64,000 bases of DNA. Source: Tabrizicola sp. (lineage in GTDB: Bacteria > Pseudomonadota > Alphaproteobacteria > Rhodobacterales > Rhodobacteraceae). The DNA lies in assembly GCF_030694085.1 (NCBI RefSeq), contig NZ_JAUXZE010000035.1:558001-622000 (forward strand), written 5' to 3'. Made by a program: the position numbers and the translations under genes. The notes below the pieces were generated by a model. That model worked only from the letters and a program-made list of their open reading frames with translations. It was not told the DNA's origin and did not search any database. Positions 21,274-30,036 of the stretch are shown here, piece after piece (position 1 is the first letter of the stretch; every line of letters starts with the position of its first letter).

Positions 21274-23512
21274 CGAAGTCGAAGGTCCTGTTCAGCGGAA
21301 GTTCGCGCGCGCGGGTGCCGGTCAGGTCGAAAAGCGCATTCGCCAAGGCCGGAGCGGCAGGGGGCGTCCCCGGCTCGCCCACGCCGCCAATGTGCCCGAA
21401 GCTGCCGTTGTTCTGCAGAACCCGGACCTCGAAGCGCGGCGTGGTGTGCATCCGCAGCGCGTCATGGTCCGGGAAGTTCTGCTGCACGACCGCCTGATCG
21501 GCAAAGGTGATCTCTTCCTGCACCGCGGCCGACAGGCCATAGACCATCGCGCCAATCATTTGCGCCTCGACGATCGACGGGTCCATCGCAAGGCCGGGGT
21601 CGCAGGCGATCCAGGCGCGGGTCAGTTTGATCCCTGCAGAGGTCTCCTGGACCTCCATCACCTGCGCGACCGGAGTGCCAAAGGAATAGCAGAACGCCAC
21701 GCCGCGCCCGAAACCGGGCCGGTTCAGGCTCTCCCATCCCGACATCTCGCGCACGGTTTCCAGCAACATGGCCGAGGGCGCGTGGGTGTCCTGCATCAGC
21801 TCCAGCCTGAAGGCCAGCGGGTCGGCCTTGGCAGCATGGGCCAACTCGTCGATGAAGCTTTCCAGGAAGAAGGCGTTCATCGAATTGCCCACCGACCGCC
21901 AGAAGCCCAGGGGCACGGCCAGATCGGCACTATGGCCGTCGTAGCGGTAATGCGGCAGCCCGTAAGGCTGGTCGAAACCGCCCTCGACCGTCGCGCGGTC
22001 CGGGCCGGGGGGCGCAAAACCGATCAACCGCGCCAGCGCGCTTCGCGTGGCCGACGGCGCCGCTGTGCGCCCCCACAGCGCGGTGGCCTTGCCGCTCTCG
22101 ATCCGCCCCGACAGCCGGGCGATGGCAGCCGGACGGTAGAAGTCCTGGCCCATGTCCTCTTCGCGGCTGTAGGTCAGCTTGACCGGCGTGTCGGGCATCG
22201 CCGCCGCCACACGGGCGGCCAGCACGGCGGGAACTGGATCGGTGCGACCCCCGAAGCCCCCGCCCATGACCGGCGTGTGCAGCGTCACCTTGTCCGACCC
22301 GATCCGCAAAGCCGACGCGATGGCATCGCGGGTCATGATCGGGGCCTGGTTGCCGCACCAGACCTCGACCGAGCCGTCGGCCTTGACCCAGGCGGTCGCA
22401 TTCAGCGGCTCCATCGACGCGTGTGCCAGGAAGGGGATGCGGTATTCCGCCTCGATCACGTCGCCCTTGGCCAGCTCTGCCTCGACATCCCCATCATCCC
22501 GCAAACGCGAGTCCGGGTCGGTGGTGAAGGCCGCCTCGATCCGGGACAACATGGCGGCAGAGTCGGCGGGATAGTCCGCTTCGCCCCATTGGACATCCAC
22601 CTGTTGCGCCGCCTGAAGCGCCGTCCAGGTGTTGCTGGCAATGACGGCAATGCCATTGCCCAGTCCGACCACCTGCTCCACCCCTGGCAGTGCCAGAGCC
22701 GCAGCCGGGTCGAAGCTGGTCATCGCCCCCCCGCGCCGCGGGTTCATTCGGACAGTGGCGAACTTCATCCCCGGCAGGACAATGTCGATCCCGAAGGTCT
22801 CGGTCCCCGTCGACTTCGCCACCATGTCCAGCCGCGGCATCGACTTGCCGACATAGCGCCAGGTCGAGGGGTCACGCAGGGGCACATCGTCGGGCACCAG
22901 GTCCGCCGCCTCGGCCGCAAGTTCGGCATAGGTGAAGGTCTGCGCCCCGATCACCTTGCCGCCTTCTGTCCGCAGCGTGTCTGGTGCTACGCCCAGCCGC
23001 TTTGCCGCCGCGGCCTTAAGGGCCTCACGCGCTCCGGCACCGGCCAGACGCATCTGAACGAAGCCGCCGATGGCCCCGGTTGAACCGCCGGTCATCTGCA
23101 TCGAGAATATCTTCGGCACAGCTGCCAGGATCGCGTTGTGTGATCTGGGTTGCTGCGACAGCCGGTAGTCCGGCTCGTTCGACATCCGCTCGACGAATCC
23201 CGCGTTGTAATAGGCCTGCGCCGGAGGCCCGTGCAGGACGCGGACCTGGTCCCAGTCCACATCCAGCTCCTCGGCCACCAGCGCAGCGAGCGTCGTCGAA
23301 ATCCCCTGCCCCATTTCCGCGCGGGGGGCGATGACCGTGATGCCGTCGGCATTGATGATGACCCAGGGGTTCAGCGGCATCCCGTCCGGGCCAGGCACCA
23401 GCGGATTCGCGGGCACTTCGGCAACCTTGTAGGCCCCGAAGGCGGCCCCACCGACGAAAGCGGCGCCAAGGACCAGGAACGAGCGGCGGGTGATGGTCTT
23501 CCAGCTTGCCAT
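21266..23512 (-). CDS. Molybdenum-cofactor subunit of an xanthine dehydrogenase-family enzyme (IorB type)
   Basis: 748 residues. Twin-arginine leader (TITRRSFLVLGAAFVGGAAFG) then duplicated Mo-binding halves: VIAPRAEMGQGISTTLAALVAEELD, TPVMGGGFGGRTD, and the catalytic-Glu motif GGVGEPGTPPAAPALANA. The architecture (signal, two MopB-like halves, separate 2Fe-2S subunit) is that of isoquinoline 1-oxidoreductase and related aldehyde dehydrogenases using molybdopterin cytosine dinucleotide. Exported as a complex with its small partner encoded just upstream (one base apart). Substrate unknown; an aromatic aldehyde or N-heterocycle is possible. Confidence 0.88.
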   Translation of the reverse strand: MASWKTITRRSFLVLGAAFVGGAAFGAYKVAEVPANPLVPGPDGMPLNPWVIINADGITVIAPRAEMGQGISTTLAALVAEELDVDWDQVRVLHGPPAQAYYNAGFVERMSNEPDYRLSQQPRSHNAILAAVPKIFSMQMTGGSTGAIGGFVQMRLAGAGAREALKAAAAKRLGVAPDTLRTEGGKVIGAQTFTYAELAAEAADLVPDDVPLRDPSTWRYVGKSMPRLDMVAKSTGTETFGIDIVLPGMKFATVRMNPRRGGAMTSFDPAAALALPGVEQVVGLGNGIAVIASNTWTALQAAQQVDVQWGEADYPADSAAMLSRIEAAFTTDPDSRLRDDGDVEAELAKGDVIEAEYRIPFLAHASMEPLNATAWVKADGSVEVWCGNQAPIMTRDAIASALRIGSDKVTLHTPVMGGGFGGRTDPVPAVLAARVAAAMPDTPVKLTYSREEDMGQDFYRPAAIARLSGRIESGKATALWGRTAAPSATRSALARLIGFAPPGPDRATVEGGFDQPYGLPHYRYDGHSADLAVPLGFWRSVGNSMNAFFLESFIDELAHAAKADPLAFRLELMQDTHAPSAMLLETVREMSGWESLNRPGFGRGVAFCYSFGTPVAQVMEVQETSAGIKLTRAWIACDPGLAMDPSIVEAQMIGAMVYGLSAAVQEEITFADQAVVQQNFPDHDALRMHTTPRFEVRVLQNNGSFGHIGGVGEPGTPPAAPALANALFDLTGTRARELPLNRTFDFAT

Positions 23513-23513
23513 G

Positions 23514-23978
23514 TCAGCCTGCCTTCATGATCTGCGCAGCATCCAGGATCGCGGCCCGGATGCGGGGGTAGGTGCCGCAGCGGCACAGGTTGCCCTGCAT
23601 GGCGTCGTCGATGTCCTGATCCGTCGGCTCGGGGACCTGCGCCAGAAGCGCCGCCGCCTGCATGATCTGCCCCGACTGACAGTAGCCGCACTGCGCCACC
23701 TGATGCTTGACCCAGGCCGCCTGCAGCGGAGCAAGTGCGCCGGGTTGGCCCAGCCCTTCGATGGTGGTGATCTCTCCCACGGCATCCGAAAGCGGCACCT
23801 GGCAGGACCGCACCGCCTGGCCGTCGATCAGCACCGTGCAGGCCCCGCAGGCCGCAACACCGCAGCCGAACTTGGTCCCTGTCAGCCCAAGACCATCGCG
23901 CAGCGCCCACAGCAGCGGGACATCGTCCGGCAGATCGACCTGGCGCGCGACGCCGTTGATTGACAGGGTAAAGCTCAT
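23514..23978 (-). CDS. 2Fe-2S subunit of the Mo-hydroxylase (IorA type)
   Basis: 154 residues. The plant-ferredoxin-type cluster motif is [16 protein letters not shown] and the second cluster motif is [12 protein letters not shown]...[12 protein letters not shown], as in all xanthine dehydrogenase-family small subunits. It passes electrons from the Mo site, probably on to a membrane c-type cytochrome that is not encoded here. ATG 23978 ([17 protein letters not shown]) is preferred over the longer frame. First gene of the two-gene operon, divergent from tetR. Confidence 0.93.
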   Translation of the reverse strand: MSFTLSINGVARQVDLPDDVPLLWALRDGLGLTGTKFGCGVAACGACTVLIDGQAVRSCQVPLSDAVGEITTIEGLGQPGALAPLQAAWVKHQVAQCGYCQSGQIMQAAALLAQVPEPTDQDIDDAMQGNLCRCGTYPRIRAAILDAAQIMKAG

Positions 23979-23998
23979 CGATGGACTCCCTTGGTTCC

Positions 23999-24030
23999 TG
24001 ACACTTTGGACTTTATGTGTCATTGTGTCA
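23999..24030. promoter_or_regulatory. Candidate TetR operator between iorAB-like operon and tetR
   Basis: TGACAC at 23999-24004 is inverted as GTGTCA at 24017-24022, and GTGTCA recurs at 24025-24030. The cluster lies in the 95-base divergent gap, as expected for an autoregulating TetR repressor. Confidence 0.45.
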
Positions 24031-24073
24031 ACGCCTGTTTGACCTATCGGCTAGGCTTCCCTAGACTGGCGCC

Positions 24074-24682
24074 ATGACACCCGCCGTGACAGCCGAAGTT
24101 GAACCGCCCATTGATCCGAAGGAAGCCGCAATCCTGCGCGCGGCCTTCGAATGTTTTGCCCGCTACGGGCTGCGCCGGACCTCGATGGCCGACATCGCCA
24201 AGGTCGCGGGCATGTCGCGTCCAGCACTTTATCTGCATTACGAGGGCAAGGACCACATCTTCAACGCCTTGGTCCGCATCCATTTCGAACGCTCGGAAAA
24301 GGCGGTTGAGCGGGTTCTGGCCCGCCCCGGCCCCCCGGCAGAGATCCTGCTGGCCGCCTTCCACGCCATCGACGGCGACGCAGTGGAAGCCATGCTGAAT
24401 TCGCCTCACGCCGACGAGATTCTGTCGTCGAACTCGCCATTCACGCAGCCTGCGGTCGAAGCGGCCTATGCCCGCATCACAAGCCACCTGGCCGACTGGA
24501 TACGGCATGGCGTTGCCGAGGGCAGGATGACTCTGACCGGCCTGAACGCCACCGCCGACGAGATTGCACGGACGGTGATGGCGACGAAGTTCGGGATCAA
24601 GGCCTTCGCCACGGGCTTCGCCGACTACCGCGCGGCGCAGGCCCGCGTGGCCGCGATCTTCGGCAAGGCGCTTAGCAGTTAA
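24074..24682 (+). CDS. TetR-family transcriptional regulator
   Basis: 202 residues. HTH at about residues 22-66: AILRAAFECFARYGLRRTSM, then ADIAKVAGMSRPALYLHYEGKDHIFNAL, a classical TetR DNA-binding domain. The C-terminal ligand domain is not diagnostic. Divergent from the Mo-hydroxylase operon and separated by repeated GTGTCA/TGACAC elements, so it probably represses that operon until an inducer, perhaps the enzyme's substrate, binds. Confidence 0.9.
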   Translation: MTPAVTAEVEPPIDPKEAAILRAAFECFARYGLRRTSMADIAKVAGMSRPALYLHYEGKDHIFNALVRIHFERSEKAVERVLARPGPPAEILLAAFHAIDGDAVEAMLNSPHADEILSSNSPFTQPAVEAAYARITSHLADWIRHGVAEGRMTLTGLNATADEIARTVMATKFGIKAFATGFADYRAAQARVAAIFGKALSS

Positions 24683-24787
24683 GCGGCACCATGCCACGTG
24701 CAGTCCACACCATGCTGTCGAACATGACTGGCTTTATTTGCATCCACATTCCTGATACGGAACGGGTCAGTAGAACCGCGTGCTCAC

Positions 24788-25120
24788 ATGACCAACCAGA
24801 TTCTTGTCGTCGACCCACTTGAGCGGCCGGACATCCTACGCAGTCTCGCCAGCGAAGTCCGGGTTCGCATCCTTGAGCACTTGACGCGCAAGGGGCCACG
24901 CAACGTCAACCAGGTGTCCGACGAACTGGACCTGCCGCAGTCGACGGTCTCGTCCAACATGCAGATCCTTGTGGACGCCGGGCTGGTCCAGACACGGTCC
25001 GAGAAGGGCCGCAAGGGCAGTCAGAAGATTTGCGCCTCGACCTTCACGGAAATGCTCATCGCCTTCAAGGAACCGACCCCGATCACGCCGCGGTTCTTCA
25101 CGTTGAAATGCCCGCGATAA
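24788..25120 (+). CDS. Truncated ArsR-type regulator
   Basis: 110 residues. A good winged helix (LRSLASEVRVRILEHLTRKG, QVSDELDLPQSTVSSNMQIL, DAGLVQTRSEKGRKGSQKIC) is followed by CASTFTEMLIAFK and then a tail that simply reads the complement of the convergent glycosidase gene. Relatives I know with this HTH continue for about 200 more residues as a sugar-linked regulator, so the effector domain appears lost. Its 3' end overlaps the truncated glycosidase by 100 bases. Probably a nonfunctional relic, or a free DNA-binding domain. Confidence 0.65.
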   Translation: MTNQILVVDPLERPDILRSLASEVRVRILEHLTRKGPRNVNQVSDELDLPQSTVSSNMQILVDAGLVQTRSEKGRKGSQKICASTFTEMLIAFKEPTPITPRFFTLKCPR

Positions 25121-26118
25121 GCGCGGCCAGTCTCCAGCGCTTCGATGATGTGGCTGGCGTGTTCGTCAGTCCGCTTCCACGATGACAAGGGTTTGTCTGC
25201 CTCGGCCAGCAACGTCGGGAATTCGGTCTCGAACCAGTTCCGCGTCTCCCGCGTGTGGCGCAGGTAGCCGCCGGTCTCGCCATGGATCCAGTCGTCGGTG
25301 CTGATCCAGTTCGGGATGTCCTCCCGGCGCTTGCGGTACCACGGCAGGTATTCGCTGAGGTGCCCGTTCGATTCCGTCGAGTAGAACCCGAACCGCCGCA
25401 GCACGTCGATCCGCACCTTTTCCTGACGCGAGAAGACTGGATGGCGTTCGAAGGCGGCCAGAAGCTCGTCCTTTTCGATCTTCCGACCCTTGTGGCGGAT
25501 GTCGAGGTACCAGGTCTGGTGGTTGATCCCCGAGCAGACGATGTCGACCTCATCCATCGGCACCCCAAGCGCAGCAGCGATCTGCCGGTGGCCGTTCTGC
25601 ACGCCGTGGCAGAGACCCACTGTGTTGACCCCACCGTGGTCGATGGCCGCCCAGGTCATCATCGCCATCGGGTTGGCGTAGTTGAGAAGGAGGTGGTCCG
25701 AGGTGGCAACCTCACGGATATCCTTGCAGAAGTCGAGCATGGCAGCGATCCCGCGTTGGCCATAGAGGATGCCACCCGCGCAGATCGTGTCGCCAACGCA
25801 TTGGTCGACGCCGTATTTCAACGGGATCGCAATGTCGGTCGCAAAGGCCTCCACCCCGCCGATGCGAACCGTGTTCATCACGTATTTTGCCCCCTCCAGC
25901 GCACGGCGCCGGTCGGTCGTGGCGGTGATCTTGGTCTTCAGCCCGCTGACCTGAACCATCTTGCGCAGGATCTGCGCGATCATGTCCAGGTTCGTCTGGC
26001 TGATGTCCGTAAGCGCGATCTCGATCCCCTCGAACTCGGGAACCGACAGGATGTCCGAGCAGAGCTTGCGGGTGAACCCGACACTGCCCGCGCCGATGAT
26101 GCAAAGCTTGAATGGCAT
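25021..26118 (-). CDS. C-terminally truncated family 4 glycosidase (alpha-galactosidase/glucosidase type)
   Basis: 365 residues against 455 for the intact family 4 enzyme at 28659. NAD-binding start LCIIGAGSVGFTRKL, the Asn-Pro loop LLNYANPMAMMTW, and metal ligands in LCHGVQNGH and CSGINHQTWYL are all present. After GHFNVKNRGVIG the sequence becomes unrelated (VGSLKAMSISVKVEAQIF) and is the complement of the regulator gene, so the last roughly 80 residues are missing. The active site may be intact, but folding or assembly is doubtful. ATG 26118 has GGGAGG upstream. Divergent from an AraC gene. Confidence 0.8.
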   Translation of the reverse strand: MPFKLCIIGAGSVGFTRKLCSDILSVPEFEGIEIALTDISQTNLDMIAQILRKMVQVSGLKTKITATTDRRRALEGAKYVMNTVRIGGVEAFATDIAIPLKYGVDQCVGDTICAGGILYGQRGIAAMLDFCKDIREVATSDHLLLNYANPMAMMTWAAIDHGGVNTVGLCHGVQNGHRQIAAALGVPMDEVDIVCSGINHQTWYLDIRHKGRKIEKDELLAAFERHPVFSRQEKVRIDVLRRFGFYSTESNGHLSEYLPWYRKRREDIPNWISTDDWIHGETGGYLRHTRETRNWFETEFPTLLAEADKPLSSWKRTDEHASHIIEALETGRAYRGHFNVKNRGVIGVGSLKAMSISVKVEAQIF

Positions 26119-26201
26119 GGTGCAGCCTCCCCTGTTGCGAAAAGGCTAGGCCAGCGGGGCCAGGCGGTGTAGAGAAATCTTGTGCCAATTAGGGTAATTT
26201 C

Positions 26202-27068
26202 ATGCTGTCCAACCTTCTTGCCCACGGCCATGACATCCGCAGTCTTTCTCCGCGCGGATCGGTCCCTTTGCTGGGTGTCCTGGCCGAGGCGGTGGGCTAC
26301 GAACAGCGCCGGAACGAGCTGTACAGCTGGGATGGGCTGAAGCGGGGAACCGAACCCTTCCTGGTGGTCCAGCATACCATCCTGGGCGAGGGTCGGCTGG
26401 ACTTCTTAGGCGCGCGATACCGGCTGCACATGGGTCAAACCATGCTGGTGACAATGCCCCACGCGCATCGCTACTGGCTAGAGCGGGGCGGCCATTGGGA
26501 GTACTTCTGGTTCATCCTTTCCGGCCGCGAGGCGCTGCGGTTGGCGCGCGAGGTCCTTGCCGTCGCGGGGCCGGTGTTGCAACCGGGACCGGAGGGCGAG
26601 GCGAGGTTGGCCGAAGCCTGTCACGCGCTGCTGACCGGATCTTTCAGCCCGGCGCAGGCCGCAGTTCTGGGGTACCAGGCGCTTGCCGTCCTGCATGATA
26701 CGGCCTTTGCAGGCGAGGGCGCCGTGCCTCGGGCGGCACTGGCGCCCGAGCTGACCCGGGTCCTCGCACATGTCGAGGCCAACCTTGGCGGCGACCTGCG
26801 GGTCGATGCCCTCGCCCAGCTCGCGGGTCTGAGCCGCGCGCATTTCGTCCGCCGCTTCGCCGCCGAGGTCGGGGTCCCGCCCTCGGACCACGTCTTCGCC
26901 CGACGCATGGACCGGGTGGAGCGTCTCCTCACCGCCTCGGAGATGAAGATCGCCGAGATCGCTCAAGCCACCGGCTTTGCCGAAGCGAACTACCTGGCAA
27001 AAGCCTTCCGCCGCCATCGTGGGATATCCCCAAGGGACTTCCGCGCCATGCGGGACGAGGCGGTCTGA
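26202..27068 (+). CDS. AraC-family transcriptional regulator
   Basis: 288 residues: an N-terminal cupin-like sensor region (about 1-170; LGARYRLHMGQTMLVTMPHAHRYWL) and a C-terminal double HTH (LRVDALAQLAGLSRAHFVRRFAAEVG, then MKIAEIAQATGFAEANYLAKAFRRHRGISP). Divergent from the truncated family 4 glycosidase with an 83-base gap, so it originally controlled that gene. The sensor type suggests a sugar inducer. Confidence 0.88.
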   Translation: MLSNLLAHGHDIRSLSPRGSVPLLGVLAEAVGYEQRRNELYSWDGLKRGTEPFLVVQHTILGEGRLDFLGARYRLHMGQTMLVTMPHAHRYWLERGGHWEYFWFILSGREALRLAREVLAVAGPVLQPGPEGEARLAEACHALLTGSFSPAQAAVLGYQALAVLHDTAFAGEGAVPRAALAPELTRVLAHVEANLGGDLRVDALAQLAGLSRAHFVRRFAAEVGVPPSDHVFARRMDRVERLLTASEMKIAEIAQATGFAEANYLAKAFRRHRGISPRDFRAMRDEAV

Positions 27069-27076
27069 TCGGCCGC

Positions 27077-27144
27077 CTCCTCGTGCGCCTTCGGCGTCTC
27101 GTCGGTGTCGCCCCCGCGTGGTGAAGCCGAAGGCGCACGACGAG
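27077..27144. repeat. Dispersed hairpin repeat, copy 1
   Basis: A perfect 15-base inverted repeat, TCGTGCGCCTTCGGC (27081-27095) with GCCGAAGGCGCACGA (27126-27140), 30 bases apart. It fills the gap between two convergent genes and could act as a two-way terminator. Related copies at 38231-38297 and 47252-47300. Confidence 0.7.
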
Positions 27145-27148
27145 CGGT

Positions 27149-28654
27149 TCAGGCGGGTTCGTCCAGCCCTTGCAGAAAGGCCCGGTGCGGGATCGCCTGC
27201 CGCGCGGCCAGCCGGTATTCGGTGGCAAGCGACCGCGCCGACCGGCGGGCATTGGCGCGCAGCTTCGGGCGCTCGGCCAGCCAGTCCTTCGCGGCCTGGG
27301 GGTTCAGCAGGCCCAGCCCGTCCAGCACGGGGACATGCAGATGGTGGTCGGTATGTGGCAGGCCCATCGGGAAGGGCTGGAAGTCCTCGGGTCCCGGCAC
27401 CTTCTGCCGCCAAAGCGCAAGACGTTCGGCCAGCGGGTCGGGCAGGGACCCCGCCACGTCCTGCCAGAAGGCCGTGTCCCGGCGTTCGCTGACATAGTGC
27501 AGCCGGATGAAGTCACGGAAATCGTCGACCTGCCGGGCAGCTGCAGCGTTGAAGGCAGACTGCGCCCGGTCGTCCGGGTTGGACAGCACCGAGGACAAAA
27601 GCATCAGCTGCACGACCGTGCCGTGGATCGAGGTCGCCTCCAGAGGTTCCAGGAAGCTTGACGACAGGCCAAGCGCCACACAGTTTCCGATCCACTGCTT
27701 CTCCAGACGGCCCGCGTCGATCCTGATGTCGTTCCTGACCTCGACCGGGTGCCCCAGCACCCCCTCGATCTCGGCCTTGGCCTGATCCGGGGTCACGTGC
27801 GCGTCCGAGAACACATAGCCGCAGCCATAGCGCCCCTGCGTCGGGATCTTCCACATCCAGCCCGCCCCTTGCGCCCAGGCCAGAGTGCAGGGCTCGATCT
27901 CCTCGCCCTCCGGGATGTCCAGCCAGAACGGAATCGCCCGATTCACCGGCAGGGTGCCGCGGTAGCTGACCCAACCAGCCCCCATCGGCCCGATGAGGGC
28001 GCGGCGGAAGCCGGTGCAATCAACATAGAGGTCCGCCTCGACCTTCGTGCCGCCCTCCAGCCCCAGGGCAATGATGTGCCCGGTCTCGGGGTGCCGGTCG
28101 ACGCTTTGCACCTGGTCATCAATCGTCGCGATGGCCTTGGCCTTCGACCGCAGCCATTTCCCCGCAAGCGCCTGGTCGAAGTGGAAGGCGTGGTGATAGG
28201 GGCCGATCGGCACCCGCCGCCCGCCGACCATCGCAAAGGGGCTGCGGTTGGCGTTCAGAAGGTGCTGGAAAAGATGCGTCTCGCCCACGCTTTCGCCCTG
28301 GCTCACCTGGTAGACGTCCAACGCGTTGACGTCGAACCCGGCCACCCGGTGCGGGTCGTCGATGGGGCCGTCGTAGCTGTGCCCCTTCCTCCGCCAGTCG
28401 CGGTGGCGGATGCCGAACTTGATCGTGGCCCCGGTGGCGGCCAGGAACTCGGCCTCGTCCAGCCCGAAGTGCTGAAGCATCTGGCGGAAGACGGCGGTGG
28501 TGCCCTCCCCCACCCCGATGGTCCCGATCTTCGAGGACTCGATGACCGTGATGTCGCAAGCGTGGCCCGCACGCCGGGCGCTGTCGCCCAGCATCATGGC
28601 GGCCAGCCAGCCGGCCGTGCCGCCCCCCACCACGCAGATGCGACGCGGCCACAT
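27149..28654 (-). CDS. Flavin-dependent tryptophan halogenase-family protein
   Basis: 501 residues. FAD site GGGTAGW at residues 10-16; Lys79 in GATIKFGIRH aligns exactly with the catalytic Lys79 of PrnA; the halogenase hallmark W-x-W-x-I-P is present as WMWKIP; and the Glu loop FLEPLEATSIHG is kept. Genuine halogenases make hypohalous acid from FADH2, O2 and chloride or bromide, so this could be active, but homologues in sugar-utilisation loci have unknown substrates. Last gene of the alpha-galactoside operon, 4 bases after melA. No flavin reductase partner is adjacent. Confidence 0.85.
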   Translation of the reverse strand: MWPRRICVVGGGTAGWLAAMMLGDSARRAGHACDITVIESSKIGTIGVGEGTTAVFRQMLQHFGLDEAEFLAATGATIKFGIRHRDWRRKGHSYDGPIDDPHRVAGFDVNALDVYQVSQGESVGETHLFQHLLNANRSPFAMVGGRRVPIGPYHHAFHFDQALAGKWLRSKAKAIATIDDQVQSVDRHPETGHIIALGLEGGTKVEADLYVDCTGFRRALIGPMGAGWVSYRGTLPVNRAIPFWLDIPEGEEIEPCTLAWAQGAGWMWKIPTQGRYGCGYVFSDAHVTPDQAKAEIEGVLGHPVEVRNDIRIDAGRLEKQWIGNCVALGLSSSFLEPLEATSIHGTVVQLMLLSSVLSNPDDRAQSAFNAAAARQVDDFRDFIRLHYVSERRDTAFWQDVAGSLPDPLAERLALWRQKVPGPEDFQPFPMGLPHTDHHLHVPVLDGLGLLNPQAAKDWLAERPKLRANARRSARSLATEYRLAARQAIPHRAFLQGLDEPA

Positions 28655-28658
28655 TACC

Positions 28659-30026
28659 CTAGCCCGCCTTCCGTACCGGGACCCGCGCCCATTCCGGCAG
28701 CCAGTCGCCGTGAGCCTCCAGCAGTTCGGTTGTCAACGCCCAGATCTGGTCCAGGTCCAGTTCGGCCCCGGTGTGGGGGTCCAGCATGGCGGCGTGATAG
28801 ATGTGCTCGGGGTTCTCGGTCAGCAGCGCCTGCACCGTCAGGTCCTGCACGTTGATGTTGGTCCGCATCAGCCCGATCAGCTGTGGCGGGATGTCATGCA
28901 CGATGGTCGGCTGCAGACCGCTGCTGTCGACCAGCACCGGCACTTCCACGGCGCACCCCTCGGGCAATTGCGGGATGTAGCCGCGGTTGCCGATGTTGCC
29001 ATAGATCACCGAAGGCTCGCCCGTCACGACCGAGTTCACGATCTCGGATGCGTATTCGTGGCTTTCCTTCACCTCGACCGTGTTCGCCGACTTCAACGCT
29101 TCGGCTTCCTTCTTCCAGCGCGCGATCTGTTCGATGCAACGCTTGGGATATTCGTCCAGCGGGATGCCGAACCTCTCGATCAGGTCCGGCCGGTCGCGCT
29201 TGATGAACCACGGGGTATACTCGGCAAAGTGCTCGGAAGACTCGGTCACGAAATACCCCAGCCGGGTCAGCATCTCGTAGCGCACCTTGTTCGGGCAGCG
29301 CGGGTTCCAGTGGCTGGGCTTCGGGAACCGCCCCTCGCGGTAGCCCTTGACCAGGTCGGGGTAAAGGTTGCGGTAGGTGCCGTCCGCCTGACGGTGCTCG
29401 AAGGTCAGGTAGAAGGCCATGTGGTTGATCCCGGCCGCGCGGTAGCGGATCTCGTCAACCGGAAGCTCCAGGTCACGCGCCAGTTCATAGGCCGTCCCCT
29501 GAACCGAGTGGCACAGGCCCACCTGCCGGATCGTCGGATATTTCGCCGCGATGGCCCAGGTGTTGATCGCCATCGGGTTCACGTATTGCAGCATGATCGC
29601 GTTGGGGGCGACCTCCAGCAGGTCCTCGCAGATCGACCACAGGTGCGGAACGGTGCGAATACCGCGCATGATGCCGCCGATCCCCAGCGTGTCAGCGATG
29701 GTCTGGCGCAGGCCGAACTTCTTTGGCACCTCGAAGTCGGTGATCGTGCAGGGGTCGTAGCCGCCGACCTGGAAGCAGCAGACGACGAAATCCGCCCCGG
29801 TCAGAGCGCGCTTCTGGCTGGTGTAGGTCTTGACCGAAGCTTTCCCGCCCAGCGTCTGGGCCAGCTTGCCGACGATGATCTCGGATTCCCCAAGCCGCTC
29901 GGGGTTGATGTCCATCAGCCGGATTTCCGCCCCCGCAAGCGCCGGGCGCGACAGGATGTCCCCGGCGATATTCTTGGTGAAGACGGCCGATCCGGCGCCG
30001 ATGAAGGTGATGACGGGGGTGGGCAT
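28659..30026 (-). CDS. melA: Alpha-galactosidase MelA (glycoside hydrolase family 4)
   Basis: 455 residues, close to E. coli MelA (451) throughout. NAD site ITFIGAGSAVFTKNIAGD; Mn/NAD catalytic residues in LCHSVQGTAYELARDLELP and AGINHMAFYL; LGYFVTESSEHFAEYTPWFI and the end AAHGDWLPEWARV-like tail. Hydrolyses alpha-galactosides such as melibiose by the oxidation-elimination route of family 4, needing NAD and a divalent metal, in the cytoplasm. Sits behind an ABC importer, as expected for a cytoplasmic glycosidase. Intact paralogue of the truncated gene at 25021. Confidence 0.95.
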   Translation of the reverse strand: MPTPVITFIGAGSAVFTKNIAGDILSRPALAGAEIRLMDINPERLGESEIIVGKLAQTLGGKASVKTYTSQKRALTGADFVVCCFQVGGYDPCTITDFEVPKKFGLRQTIADTLGIGGIMRGIRTVPHLWSICEDLLEVAPNAIMLQYVNPMAINTWAIAAKYPTIRQVGLCHSVQGTAYELARDLELPVDEIRYRAAGINHMAFYLTFEHRQADGTYRNLYPDLVKGYREGRFPKPSHWNPRCPNKVRYEMLTRLGYFVTESSEHFAEYTPWFIKRDRPDLIERFGIPLDEYPKRCIEQIARWKKEAEALKSANTVEVKESHEYASEIVNSVVTGEPSVIYGNIGNRGYIPQLPEGCAVEVPVLVDSSGLQPTIVHDIPPQLIGLMRTNINVQDLTVQALLTENPEHIYHAAMLDPHTGAELDLDQIWALTTELLEAHGDWLPEWARVPVRKAG

Positions 30027-30036
30027 GGTCGTTCCT

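Noticed and set aside
21137..23083. 648-codon plus-strand frame opposite the Mo-hydroxylase
   Set aside because: Arg/Gly/His-rich shadow; the minus-strand product has complete catalytic motifs.
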